Shown here: positions 14,364-23,081 of the stretch, piece by piece
How the letters are laid out: every line of letters begins with the position of its first letter
Position numbering within the stretch: position 1 is the first letter of the stretch
Origin: an uncultured Collinsella sp.
GTDB taxonomy: Bacteria > Actinomycetota > Coriobacteriia > Coriobacteriales > Coriobacteriaceae
Assembly (NCBI GenBank): GCA_900548515.1
Contig: URKU01000011.1
Location: 1 to 31,813 of the forward strand
Direction: 5' to 3'
Length of the DNA stretch: 31,813 nucleotides
Notes under the pieces: generated by a model
What the model was told of the DNA's origin: nothing
The model's database searches: none
Seen by the model: the letters and a program-made list of their open reading frames with translations, nothing else
Made by a program: the position numbers and the translations under genes

Positions 14364-16553
14364 CTAAATCAATTTGGTTGACTCCAGTTTTTCGATGATC
14401 CAGTCGTTGGCTTTGATGACCGGGCGGCGGAAGACGACGCCCAGTGCCAGCGACGGAATCAGATAGCTCGCCAGAATGCCTAGCTCAATCCAGTACTCCA
14501 TGTGGTACGCACCGGCCATGGCGGCATGCATGGCGTTGATGCCGTGGGTGAACGGCAGGAACGGATAGATCGTCTGGAACACGGGGCCGGTCATCTCGAT
14601 GGGGAACGTGCCGCCCGAACCGCCGACCTGCATGACCAGCAGCACGACGGCGAGCGCCTTGCCGATATCGCCAAACGAAACCGTAAGCGTGTAGACGATA
14701 TTGGAGAACACGAGACTCGCGACCCAGCCCGCCAGCACAAACTGCAGCGGGTCGTCGCACTGGATGCCAAAGAACAGGATGTCGCCCGCACACACGAGCG
14801 TTGCCTGCAGCAGGGCCAGACCGCCAAAGAACAGGTAGCGGCCCAGGTAGATCTCGTGCAGGCGCACGGGGATGAGCTCGTTGATAAGCTCATCGTCAAC
14901 CGAGACCTTCATCATGGCCGCCAGCACAATCGAGCCCACCCAGAGCGACAGAATCGTGTAGAACGGTGCCATGGCCGAACCGTAGTTGCGGATCGGATAG
15001 ACCGGCTTGCGATCGAGCGCGACGGGGCCGGAAAGCGACACGGCCAGACCCTCGGGATCATTGCCGATCATCGTCTTGATCGTAGCGAGGTCATCCGACA
15101 TCAAGGCGCCGTCGAGCTCGTCCTTAAACGCACTGATCTTGTCCGACGCCTCGCCCAGCTGATCAGAAGCCTTGTTGACCAGCTTTGCAGCCTTGGAGAG
15201 GCCCTTTGCCAGCGAACCGGATGCGTCGGTCAGGCCAGCAACAGCACTATCCAGATCGTTCGAAATACCGTTCAGCGAATCCAAAACGCCCGAGATGGTC
15301 TTCTTGAGCTCCTTTGCCTTGGCCGAAAACGTAGAGTCGTAGTCAGTCTTGGCGCCCGAGATACCAGCCTTGGCATCGGCGATGGCCTGGTCGACTTCGG
15401 CACGCGTGCTGTTGACCTCTGCCATGCTGTCAGAAAGGGACTTAGCAGTTGCCGTCAGGTCCTTGGCGCTGTTGCGATACTCCACCGCGATCCTGTTCAG
15501 CGATGTTGCCACAGACTTGAGGCTCTCCTGGAGCTTTTCGTCACTGACCTGCTCGGCAAAGCCGCGGAGCTGGTCGGCCGTGGCGTCGATATCGTCGGCA
15601 CGTGTATTGAGCGCCGCCGCGGCATCGTTGAGCTGAGACACCGTAAGGTACACATGCTGGTTTGCGGCATCGAATGCCTTCGCAAGCTCGGCGGACACGT
15701 TGTCGAACGAGCCCGCGCTTCCGTCAATCGCGGCGTTGATGGCGTCGTTGGCGGCCTTCAGCGCTTCTTTGGAATCGCTCATGCCGCTCTTGGCATGCTC
15801 CATCAACTGCTTGGTCGACTCATCGACCGTACCCGTCTGCTGGAGCATACCGCTCGCCGACGTCAGCGAATCGGACGTAGAGCTCAAAATGCCCGCGAGC
15901 GACGAAGCATTAGCCTGAACGTCTTGCAGGTCCTCAATCGAATCGCCGAGCGTCGAGGACAGGTTGGCGATAAAGTTGCTGACCTGGTCGGTGCTCATGT
16001 AATCGAGCAGGCTGGACACCGTCTTAAGACCGATGCTCGTAATGGTCTCGGTAAAAGATTCGTTAACCTGGTTCTGAACGGCGCTCGAACCCTTCTCGGT
16101 CACGATCTGCGCGATGGCGTTGGCCTTCTGGTTCTCGTAAAACTCGATATCGGCGTGTTTCACGTCGGTCGAGAAAAGCGTCATCATGTCAGCGCTAAAC
16201 GTTTTGGGAATAACGACGGCAGCATAGTACGCGCCCGACTTAACGCCCTCGATAGCCTTTTCGCGATCGTTAAGCACAACCCAATCGAAGCTCTCGTTGC
16301 CACGTAGGGTGGCGGTCACGTTTTCGCCCACGTTAACCTCGACGGGGATCAGATCGCTCTCGTAACCCTCATCGGTGTTGACCACGGCAATCTTAAGATT
16401 GCCGGTGTTGCCGTACGGATCCCAGCTGCCGGCGATGTTAAACCACGCGTACAGGCACGGCACGATAATGAGACCCATCACGACAATCAAGCCGATCACG
16501 GAGCGAGACACGTTTTGGACATCGCGCCTAAACAGATGCAGGATGTTCTTCAT
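14364..16553 (-). CDS. YhgE/Pip-family membrane protein (second of pair)
   Basis: This 729-residue protein has an N-terminal membrane helix (~17-38, IGLIVVMGLIIVPCLYAWFNI) and the Pip signature SWDPYGNTGNLKIAVVNTDEGY. A long extracellular region rich in Ala, Ser, Asp and Lys follows (~130-490, coiled-coil-like with many SLxxA repeats). A C-terminal domain of about six membrane helices starts at PIRNYGSAMAPFY. The family includes Pip of Lactococcus (phage infection protein) and YueB/EsaA-like proteins linked to type VII secretion; its cellular role here is unknown. The ATG directly follows the TAA of the upstream paralogue, with AAGGAGGTGA ten bases earlier, so translation is coupled. The two may form a heteromeric complex. 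Confidence 0.9.
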   Translation of the reverse strand: MKNILHLFRRDVQNVSRSVIGLIVVMGLIIVPCLYAWFNIAGSWDPYGNTGNLKIAVVNTDEGYESDLIPVEVNVGENVTATLRGNESFDWVVLNDREKAIEGVKSGAYYAAVVIPKTFSADMMTLFSTDVKHADIEFYENQKANAIAQIVTEKGSSAVQNQVNESFTETITSIGLKTVSSLLDYMSTDQVSNFIANLSSTLGDSIEDLQDVQANASSLAGILSSTSDSLTSASGMLQQTGTVDESTKQLMEHAKSGMSDSKEALKAANDAINAAIDGSAGSFDNVSAELAKAFDAANQHVYLTVSQLNDAAAALNTRADDIDATADQLRGFAEQVSDEKLQESLKSVATSLNRIAVEYRNSAKDLTATAKSLSDSMAEVNSTRAEVDQAIADAKAGISGAKTDYDSTFSAKAKELKKTISGVLDSLNGISNDLDSAVAGLTDASGSLAKGLSKAAKLVNKASDQLGEASDKISAFKDELDGALMSDDLATIKTMIGNDPEGLAVSLSGPVALDRKPVYPIRNYGSAMAPFYTILSLWVGSIVLAAMMKVSVDDELINELIPVRLHEIYLGRYLFFGGLALLQATLVCAGDILFFGIQCDDPLQFVLAGWVASLVFSNIVYTLTVSFGDIGKALAVVLLVMQVGGSGGTFPIEMTGPVFQTIYPFLPFTHGINAMHAAMAGAYHMEYWIELGILASYLIPSLALGVVFRRPVIKANDWIIEKLESTKLI

Positions 16554-19370
16554 TTATGCCTCACCTCCTTTGGAGTGCTTGCCGAACGGGGCGGTATCTC
16601 CATCATTTATGGCTGTGTTGTCGCTGCCCTGAGATTTATGGTGCGAGCCGATATGCGGCAAGCGGCCCGTGGACTGATCGCCGCCCTTGGCACCACGCTC
16701 GCTGGCGTTGAGACCAAACATGTGGCGGGCGGCAGGAATGGCGGCCGTGTGCTCGCGCATCTCGCGACGAAGGTCCTCATCCGAAAGCGCCGAGATGCGC
16801 ATCTGGGTATTGAGGCTCGCACGGATATATTCGATATTGATAAGCCAGCCGCAGATGGCAATAACCGAGATGATCCAAATGACAAGCAGGATGATCTTGC
16901 CGTTATTGTCGATATCGAGAACCGTCGACAGGACAAAGAGCAGGACCTGAACGCCCACCACGGCGGCAAAACCGCCCTTGATGTAGTACGGGTAGCGATG
17001 TTCAAAGGCGACCGCATGATCGAGCAGTTCGCGACGGTACGAATCGGAATCGAGCATGACACGCATGGCCGTGCGCAGCGAGTAGCGCTGGCGCGGCAGG
17101 TCGTTGGACTCGCAAATCATCATACCGGTCGTGGAAAGCTGTTTATCAAAGAGCAGGTTAAGGTTGAGCAGCAGCGGACGCAGCTGCAGGCCGATAAAGA
17201 GCGCCACGATCAAGAACACGCCCAGAATGCACAGGTTAAACAGGTAGTTGAACGAATACATGCCGCCGACCGTCTCGCGCAGCAGATTGATGCCGTAGGT
17301 AAAGGGCAGCAGCGGGTGCAGCCACTGGAAGAAGCCGGGCATCATCTCGATGGGGTACATGCCCGACGAACCCGGGATCTGCACGATGACGAGAATGACG
17401 CCGATAGCCTTGCCGATATGCTTAAACGTGGTGGACAGCGCATAGATGATATTGACGTAGGTGAACGAGATGGCGATGCCGCCCAGCACGAACAGCAGCG
17501 GGCTGACGCACTGCACGCCGATCACCAGATCGCCTACCGTAACGATGATGGCCTGGAACGCGCCCAGGATCACCAGGAGCAACCAGCGGCCAAAGTAGCC
17601 CTGACGCGCGGTAAAGCTGCCGATGCCTTCGCGGTCGACCTCGAGCTTGTAGATGGCGATAAGCACGTAGCCGCCCACCCACAACGCCAGATTGGTATAG
17701 AACGGGGCAATGCCCGAACCAAAGCTCTTGACCGGATAAATTGACTTTGAGGTCAGCTCGACCGGAGATGCCATGAAGTCTGCAACGTCATCGACGTCGA
17801 CGCCCATCAGGCCGGCCAGCTCGCCCATGGACTCGGAGGTCTGTAGCGCCGCGATGTCGTTGGCGGCGGTCGCAAGCTTGTCCTGGACCTTGGCAAGCGA
17901 GGCATCGGTCTGGGACAGCGTGGTCTTGGCCTGACCGAGCGTAGCGTTGAGTTGCGAAAGCGTACCGCGCGCACTTGCAATAGTAGGCGTGAGGCCAGAC
18001 ACGATTCCCGTCAGATCACCCGAGACGGCGGCAAATGAATCAAGCGCGCTCGAAGCCTTCGACAGCGCGTTTTGACCCAGGTCCGTCTGGGCCTGGCCAA
18101 GGTTGGTCGCACCGGTCTGAATTGCATTATTGATAGCGTCGCTGGCACCCGAGACAGCCGCAGCGTCATTCGCCATGGCGCTCGACTGCGCAGACAGACC
18201 GTCCTTGATGCTCTGAAGCTTTTCATTCTGCTCGCGGAGCAAATCGATGATCGATACAATGCGCGCGTCAATTTCCTTGGAACCTGTCGACGTGTCATTG
18301 ACGAGAATTTCCAAGTGCCCGATAACGGCCTTATTGTGGTCGATCGTCGCTTGGAGAGACTCAAGCGAGTTGTCGATACGGATAGTCATAGATGCGACCG
18401 TGCCCGTCAGCTTGCCAATCGCAGCGTTTGCGGAGGCTGACGTCTTGGTGAGCGCAAGGCTGCCTTCCGAGAGCGCCTTGGAGAGCGAGGCGACAGAGTT
18501 GCCCGCCGTGGCGCGAGCCTCGCCCAGCAGGTCATTGCCCTGGGAGATCGCCTGCGTCAGCGACGGCGCCTGACCCTGCAGACCGGCAAGTGCCGCATCT
18601 GCCGAGGCAATGGAACCACTCGTCTTATCGATGGCGGCATTCATGTCGCCAATCGAATCACGCACTTCGCCCAACGTATCGGAAGCCTCTGATACCGAAC
18701 CGGCCAACGAATCCTGAGTCTGGGTTGCCTTGTCCTTTAAATCGACTCCGGCATCCTTGGCAATACTGGCAACGGTCTCGCCCACCGTGGAGACAAATTC
18801 CGAGTTGATCTGCTCCTCGATGGTGTTTGCACCGGTGTCGGTAACCTTGGGCGCAATAGCGCTCTTCTTCTCATTGACGTAGTACGTAAGCTTGGGCTGA
18901 TGGTAGTTGCCGTCGAGCATCGAAACCAGGTTATCCGAGAAGTTCTTGGGGACTACGATGGCCGCATAGTACTCACCGCTCTCGACGCCCTCTTTGGCAT
19001 CGGCCGCAGAATCGACGAAGGTCCAGCCCAGCTGATCGTTCTCCTTGAGCTGATCGACGACCTGATCGCCCGCGTTGAGCTCGCCCACCAGGTCGTTTTG
19101 GGTGCCCCGATCGTTGTTGGCGATGGCAATCTTGATGCCCTGGGTGTTTCCGTACGGATCCCAGTTGGCCACGATGTTGTACCAGGCATACAGCGAGGGA
19201 ATAACGCACACGCCAAGGGTAACCACCAAGGCGACGGGGTTCACAAGCAGTCGCTTAATGTCGCGCTTAAATATCGCAAAGGAGACCTTTGCATTGGATA
19301 GTTTGCTGCCGAGACTCACGCTTGGACCATCCATCCTGTCGTTGAATCGAATCGTACTATTGATAACCAT
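16554..19370 (-). CDS. YhgE/Pip-family membrane protein (first of pair, with C-terminal extension)
   Basis: This 938-residue paralogue of the next gene has the same layout: a membrane helix, then NWDPYGNTQGIKIAIANNDRG, a long extracellular coiled-coil-like stalk, and a C-terminal multi-helix domain beginning PVKSFGSGIAPFY. It differs in an extra ~200-residue tail with two more membrane helices (around VQVLLFVLSTVLDI and IILLVIWIISVIAICGW) and a polar, Gly/Ser/His-rich end. The start is uncertain: ATG 19370 is used, but no good ribosome site precedes it. TTG 19403 gives a longer form, and an ATG at 19335 has AGG touching it. Substrate or partner is unknown; see the paralogue for family roles. 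Confidence 0.87.
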   Translation of the reverse strand: MVINSTIRFNDRMDGPSVSLGSKLSNAKVSFAIFKRDIKRLLVNPVALVVTLGVCVIPSLYAWYNIVANWDPYGNTQGIKIAIANNDRGTQNDLVGELNAGDQVVDQLKENDQLGWTFVDSAADAKEGVESGEYYAAIVVPKNFSDNLVSMLDGNYHQPKLTYYVNEKKSAIAPKVTDTGANTIEEQINSEFVSTVGETVASIAKDAGVDLKDKATQTQDSLAGSVSEASDTLGEVRDSIGDMNAAIDKTSGSIASADAALAGLQGQAPSLTQAISQGNDLLGEARATAGNSVASLSKALSEGSLALTKTSASANAAIGKLTGTVASMTIRIDNSLESLQATIDHNKAVIGHLEILVNDTSTGSKEIDARIVSIIDLLREQNEKLQSIKDGLSAQSSAMANDAAAVSGASDAINNAIQTGATNLGQAQTDLGQNALSKASSALDSFAAVSGDLTGIVSGLTPTIASARGTLSQLNATLGQAKTTLSQTDASLAKVQDKLATAANDIAALQTSESMGELAGLMGVDVDDVADFMASPVELTSKSIYPVKSFGSGIAPFYTNLALWVGGYVLIAIYKLEVDREGIGSFTARQGYFGRWLLLVILGAFQAIIVTVGDLVIGVQCVSPLLFVLGGIAISFTYVNIIYALSTTFKHIGKAIGVILVIVQIPGSSGMYPIEMMPGFFQWLHPLLPFTYGINLLRETVGGMYSFNYLFNLCILGVFLIVALFIGLQLRPLLLNLNLLFDKQLSTTGMMICESNDLPRQRYSLRTAMRVMLDSDSYRRELLDHAVAFEHRYPYYIKGGFAAVVGVQVLLFVLSTVLDIDNNGKIILLVIWIISVIAICGWLINIEYIRASLNTQMRISALSDEDLRREMREHTAAIPAARHMFGLNASERGAKGGDQSTGRLPHIGSHHKSQGSDNTAINDGDTAPFGKHSKGGEA

Positions 19371-19450
19371 TGTACGTAGGCGCTTTAGCGTCTCAGAGCA
19401 CAATGGTATTGAGTTTTGCGGGTAGCAATATACTACGAAGACGAATTAAC

Positions 19451-19462
19451 GTACAGTTGTAC
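19451..19462 (-). promoter_or_regulatory. Small palindrome upstream of the YhgE/Pip operon
   Basis: GTACAGTTGTAC contains GTACA/TGTAC arms two bases apart. On the minus strand it precedes a TATATT -10-like box (near 19425-19430) by about 20 bases, so it may overlap the -35 region. This is a weak candidate operator or promoter. Confidence 0.3.
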
Positions 19463-19546
19463 AGTATCTTTAATTTCAGCAGGTCACAAAACCACAACCC
19501 CGACAAATAATTGATCCCTTGGGGACGGAGGAATCATTCAAAAGGA

Positions 19547-19616
19547 AACGAGAGTGGAAAATCTCCCACTTCAAGCCCGCATTCGAGCCAAAAGTGGGAG
19601 ATTATCCACTCTCGTT
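19547..19616 (-). terminator. htpG terminator, long hairpin
   Basis: The 25-base arms 19547-19571 and 19592-19616 pair with a single mismatch around a 20-base loop. The outer end is AACGAGAGTGG and the inner end TCTCCCACTT. It lies 31 bases past the htpG stop codon. It is one of several unusually long gene-end hairpins in the window. The flanking 19371-19546 holds the promoter region of the YhgE/Pip operon and no gene. Confidence 0.85.
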
Positions 19617-19646
19617 CTAATCTAGTTACGGTGCCGTATCCCCGAA

Positions 19647-21671
19647 CTACATCAAGTTGCAAACAGCCGCCGCGAAGGCAACGGGGTCCTCGGGCAAAAT
19701 GCCCTCGACCAGCAGAGCCTGGTCATAGAGCAGACCGGAGTACTGCTTGATCTTGTCGGCGTCGCCTGCCTTCTGGGCAGCGACAAGCTTGTCAAAGACC
19801 GGGTGCTTGGCGTTGAGCTCGAGCACGCGTTGGCTCTTGGGCATGCCGTCGGGCGCGCCCTCGGGTCCCTTCTGGAGCACCTTCTCCATCTCGAGCGAAA
19901 GTGGGCCCTCGGTGGTGATACAAGCGGGGGCATCGGTCAGGCGCGCGGAGACGGCGACTTTCTCGACCTTGTCACCGAGCGCCTCCTTCATAGCGCTAAA
20001 GAGGTCCTCGTTCTCCTTGGTGGCGTCCTCGGCCTCCTTCTTCTCGTCCTCGGTCGCCAGGTCAAGATCACCGGTCGCAACGTTCTTGAGCTCTAGATGA
20101 CGATCCTCGACCTCGGGCTCGGCACCGTCGGCCACAGCCTTCTCGGCAGCCTCGCGGGCAGCATCGTCCTCGTAGATCTTGGGCATATCGGCGGCAACGT
20201 ACTCACGCATAGCCTGGAACGTGAACTCATCCACATCCTGCGTCAGCAGCAGCACGTCATAGCCGCGGTCGAGCACGCCCTTTACCACGGGCATCTTGGC
20301 CAAGCGCTCACGCGAGTCGCCGGCGGCGTAGTAGATGGCCTTCTGATCCTCAGGCATGCCCTTGGCATACTCGGCCAGGGTAATCATCTTCTGTTCCTTG
20401 GCAGACCAGAACAGCAACAGGTCGGCGAGCTCATCGGCCTTCATGCCATAGCTCGAGTAGATGCCGTACTTAAGACCGCGGCCAAAGTTCTCAAAGAACT
20501 TCTCGTAGGCCTCGCGGTCGTTGTCACGCATATCCTCAAGGTCGGCGGTAATCTTCTTTTCCACACGCTTGGCGATGGCCTTGAGCTGACGGTTCTGCTG
20601 CAGCGTCTCGCGCGAGATGTTGAGCGACACGTCGGCGGAATCCACGACGCCGCGGACAAAGTTGTAGTAGTCGGGCAGCAGGTCGTCGCACTTCTCCATG
20701 ATCAGGACGTTGGAGCTGTAGAGCGCCAGACCCTTCTCGTAGTCCTTGCTGTACAGATCGAACGGCGCGCGTCCCGGCACAAACAGCAGGGCGTCATACT
20801 CGAGCGTGCCCTCGGCGTGGAAGCTGATGGTGCGCGCAGGATCGTCAAAGTCGTGGAACGTGGACTTGTAGAACTCGTCGTAGTCCTTCTGCTCGACATC
20901 GGAGCTGTGCTTCTTCCAGATCGGTGTCATGGAATTGACGGTCTCGAGCTCCTGGTAGTCCTCGTACTCGGGCTTGTAATCGTCGCCGGCGTCCTCGGGC
21001 TTGGGTTTCTGGCGGCTCTTGGACACCATCATCTGGATCGGGTAACGCACATAGTTACTGTACTGCTGAATCAGGCTCTTGAGACCCCACTCGGTCAGGA
21101 AGCGATCGTAGGTCTCGGCCTCGCCGTCGGCATCGAGCTTCTCGTTCTCGCGCAGCGTCAGGATGACATCGGTACCGTGCTCGGCGCGCTCGCCGTCCTC
21201 GATGGTGTAGCCCTCAAGACCGTCGGATTCCCACACATGGGCGACATCCTCGCCGTAGGCGCGGCTGACGACCTTCACATGGCTGGCGACCATAAAAGCC
21301 GAGTAGAAGCCCACGCCAAACTGACCGATGATGTCGACATCGGAGCCCTGCTGCTCGGCGTTCTCGGTCTTAAACTCCTCGGAGCCGGAATGGGCGATGG
21401 TGCCCAGATTGCGCTCCAGCTCCTCGGCGGTCATGCCAATGCCGTTATCCGAGATGGTAATGGTGCGGGCGTCTTTATCAAAGGAGACGCGAATGGCCAG
21501 GTCGCCCTGGTCGATCTTGACGCTCGGGTCCTGCAGGCTCTTAAAGTTGAGCTTGTCGACGGCGTCGCTCGCGTTAGAGATAAGCTCGCGCAGGAAGATT
21601 TCTTTATTGGTGTAGATGGAGTTGATCATGAGGTCGAGCAGTTTTTTGCTCTCGGTCTTAAATTGACGCAT
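19647..21671 (-). CDS. htpG: Chaperone HtpG (bacterial Hsp90)
   Basis: This 674-residue ATP-dependent chaperone folds and stabilises client proteins under stress. The N-terminal GHKL ATPase domain shows FLRELISNASDAVDKL (~28-43), ISDNGIGMT (~73-81), IGQFGVGFYSAFMVA (~115-129) and later GTDVILTL. The middle domain holds the catalytic-arginine region LNISRETLQQNR. It is longer than E. coli HtpG (624), with an acidic insert near residues 225-240 (KPEDAGDDYKPEYEDYQ) and a charged linker before the dimerisation domain (~545-560, EDEKKEAEDATKENED). ATG 21671 follows AAAGGA by six bases. No CIRCE or HAIR element was seen upstream. Confidence 0.96.
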   Translation of the reverse strand: MRQFKTESKKLLDLMINSIYTNKEIFLRELISNASDAVDKLNFKSLQDPSVKIDQGDLAIRVSFDKDARTITISDNGIGMTAEELERNLGTIAHSGSEEFKTENAEQQGSDVDIIGQFGVGFYSAFMVASHVKVVSRAYGEDVAHVWESDGLEGYTIEDGERAEHGTDVILTLRENEKLDADGEAETYDRFLTEWGLKSLIQQYSNYVRYPIQMMVSKSRQKPKPEDAGDDYKPEYEDYQELETVNSMTPIWKKHSSDVEQKDYDEFYKSTFHDFDDPARTISFHAEGTLEYDALLFVPGRAPFDLYSKDYEKGLALYSSNVLIMEKCDDLLPDYYNFVRGVVDSADVSLNISRETLQQNRQLKAIAKRVEKKITADLEDMRDNDREAYEKFFENFGRGLKYGIYSSYGMKADELADLLLFWSAKEQKMITLAEYAKGMPEDQKAIYYAAGDSRERLAKMPVVKGVLDRGYDVLLLTQDVDEFTFQAMREYVAADMPKIYEDDAAREAAEKAVADGAEPEVEDRHLELKNVATGDLDLATEDEKKEAEDATKENEDLFSAMKEALGDKVEKVAVSARLTDAPACITTEGPLSLEMEKVLQKGPEGAPDGMPKSQRVLELNAKHPVFDKLVAAQKAGDADKIKQYSGLLYDQALLVEGILPEDPVAFAAAVCNLM

Positions 21672-21701
21672 GTGCAGTCCTTTCGCGCTACCCCTGTCCG
21701 C

Positions 21702-21726
21702 AAAAACGGCTCGGTCGCCCGAGCCG
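21702..21726 (-). promoter_or_regulatory. Terminator-like hairpin in the htpG leader
   Basis: CGGCTCGG-TCGC-CCGAGCCG (21707-21726) is a perfect eight-bp stem, followed on the minus strand by five T residues and then, 30 bases later, by the htpG ATG. A TATAAA box (21758-21763) lies upstream of the hairpin, which would put the hairpin inside the htpG transcript. It could instead be the terminator of the acetyltransferase gene, with the htpG promoter unrecognised between hairpin and start. Confidence 0.6.
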
Positions 21727-21835
21727 CATCGCAGACCTGCTATGTTCAGACTTAGATTTTATAACCCATTAGCGCGCATATATACATACGGAATCGAAAA
21801 ACTGTATGTCTAAGCGCTCCGATGCGCCAATTGCC

Positions 21836-21882
21836 AAGGAGCGTCCCCAACTGCCGGCAGAAAAGGAACGTCCCTATCTGCC
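21836..21882. repeat. Two tandem ~20-bp repeats at the end of the GNAT gene
   Basis: AAGGAGCGTCCCCAACTGCC (21836-21855) and AAGGAACGTCCCTATCTGCC (21863-21882) match at 17 of 20 positions with a period of 27. The spacer contains the palindrome CTGCCGGCAG. The second copy overlaps the last codons and stop of the acetyltransferase gene. Confidence 0.6.
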
Positions 21883-22374
21883 ATCTACGCGCTTGGCCAT
21901 CCAGACATGGGGCTGGCCCTCGTCTTCGTAATCTACCGGGGCAATTTGCGTGTAGCCCGCCTTTGCATAGAGCGGCAACACGTATTCCTGCGCATGCAGC
22001 TTAATAAGCTTAGCGCCGGCATCGCGTGCACACGAAGCACTGGCCTCGACGATCGCACTCGCCAGTCCGCGACGACGCATAGCCGGCAGCACGGCGACGC
22101 GCCCCATAATGTAGGTCTCCCCCGCCGCAACGCCTTCGTCCATGTCGCATGCCGGCAACACCGGGGCCTCTGCGTCAGCCACGCGCTCAAGCTCTTCGGG
22201 AAACACGCGCGAGCAACCGGCAAGCTCGCCGTCTACATAGAGCGTCACATGAATGCAGTTTGGATCCTCGTCGATAGCGTCGAACTCATTCTCGTAGCCT
22301 TGCTCGTCCATAAAAATGACGCGGCGCACCAACGCCGCGTCATCAAAGCATCCCGTCTTAAGTTGGATATCCAT
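21874..22374 (-). CDS. GNAT-family N-acetyltransferase
   Basis: This 166-residue cytoplasmic protein is a GNAT acetyltransferase that would transfer an acetyl group from acetyl-CoA to an amine. The acetyl-CoA binding motif A is GRVAVLPAMRRRGLASAIVEA (R/Q-x-x-G-x-A form). It follows a strand with CSRVFPE and is followed by KLHAQEYVLPLYAKAGYTQIA, typical of the ElaA-like branch. ATG 22374 has GAAAGGG five bases upstream; a TTG at 22392 is rejected. The substrate is unknown. It sits 39 bases after cpsB on the same strand and could be the last gene of that operon. Confidence 0.85.
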   Translation of the reverse strand: MDIQLKTGCFDDAALVRRVIFMDEQGYENEFDAIDEDPNCIHVTLYVDGELAGCSRVFPEELERVADAEAPVLPACDMDEGVAAGETYIMGRVAVLPAMRRRGLASAIVEASASCARDAGAKLIKLHAQEYVLPLYAKAGYTQIAPVDYEDEGQPHVWMAKRVDGR

Positions 22375-22413
22375 GGCTGCCCTTTCATTCAATGCGAACG
22401 TTAGGGACAGATA

Positions 22414-23064
22414 TTAGCGAAAATGAGCTCCGCGCACGCTATACTTCGCGCGAGCCTTCGCCAGGCAGTCGTAATGACCCACGTTATGGGCATCGCTCGC
22501 GATGAAGCTGTACAGGTTCTGATCGAACAGGCGCTGTGCCGGCTTTTTCTCGCGACCAAATCGACCGCCGGCAATAAAGTCCGCCGAAGCCTGCAGCTTG
22601 CAGCCCATATCGACCAGGCGCTCCGCCACGCTTACATCCTTTTGAACCGCACGATAGCGCTCAGGATGAGCGATGATCACCTGGTAGCCACGGCACTGCA
22701 AATCATAAATCGTGTTCTCGTACTCTCTAAACGCATACGCATCGGCATGCGTCGAAAGCTCGAGCAGAAACTCGTTGGTCCCATCGAAATGCAAGTGCTC
22801 CGCGGCATCGATACCAAGCTCAACGAGCTTTCGATGGTTGACCTCGAAGCCCATCTGGAGCGGAAAACCGTCAGCGTTATCACGCAGCAGCTCAAAGGCA
22901 TCCCACATCTTGTCGTAATCAAAATAGGGATCACGGCAGTGAGGAGTGCAAACGATTCTGGTTACACCGGCCCGCTTGGCAGCCTCGAGCATCGCCAAGC
23001 TCTCATCGAGATCGGCGGCGCCGTCGTCTACACCCGGCAAGATATGGCAATGAATGTCACGCAT
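22414..23064 (-). CDS. cpsB: CpsB/YwqE-type PHP-family tyrosine-protein phosphatase
   Basis: This 216-residue manganese-dependent phosphatase removes phosphate from the tyrosine-rich tail of the CpsD kinase and so controls polysaccharide chain synthesis. PHP motifs are complete: DIHCHILPGVDDG (3-15), CTPHCRDP (39-46), EVNHR (~74-78), IIAHPERY (130-137) and SDAHN (190-194), which together give the trinuclear metal site. The ATG is 17 bases after the cpsD stop, with AAGG in the gap, so it belongs to the cpsC-cpsD-cpsB operon. Confidence 0.92.
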   Translation of the reverse strand: MRDIHCHILPGVDDGAADLDESLAMLEAAKRAGVTRIVCTPHCRDPYFDYDKMWDAFELLRDNADGFPLQMGFEVNHRKLVELGIDAAEHLHFDGTNEFLLELSTHADAYAFREYENTIYDLQCRGYQVIIAHPERYRAVQKDVSVAERLVDMGCKLQASADFIAGGRFGREKKPAQRLFDQNLYSFIASDAHNVGHYDCLAKARAKYSVRGAHFR

Positions 23065-23081
23065 AGATCAGCCTTAATCAA

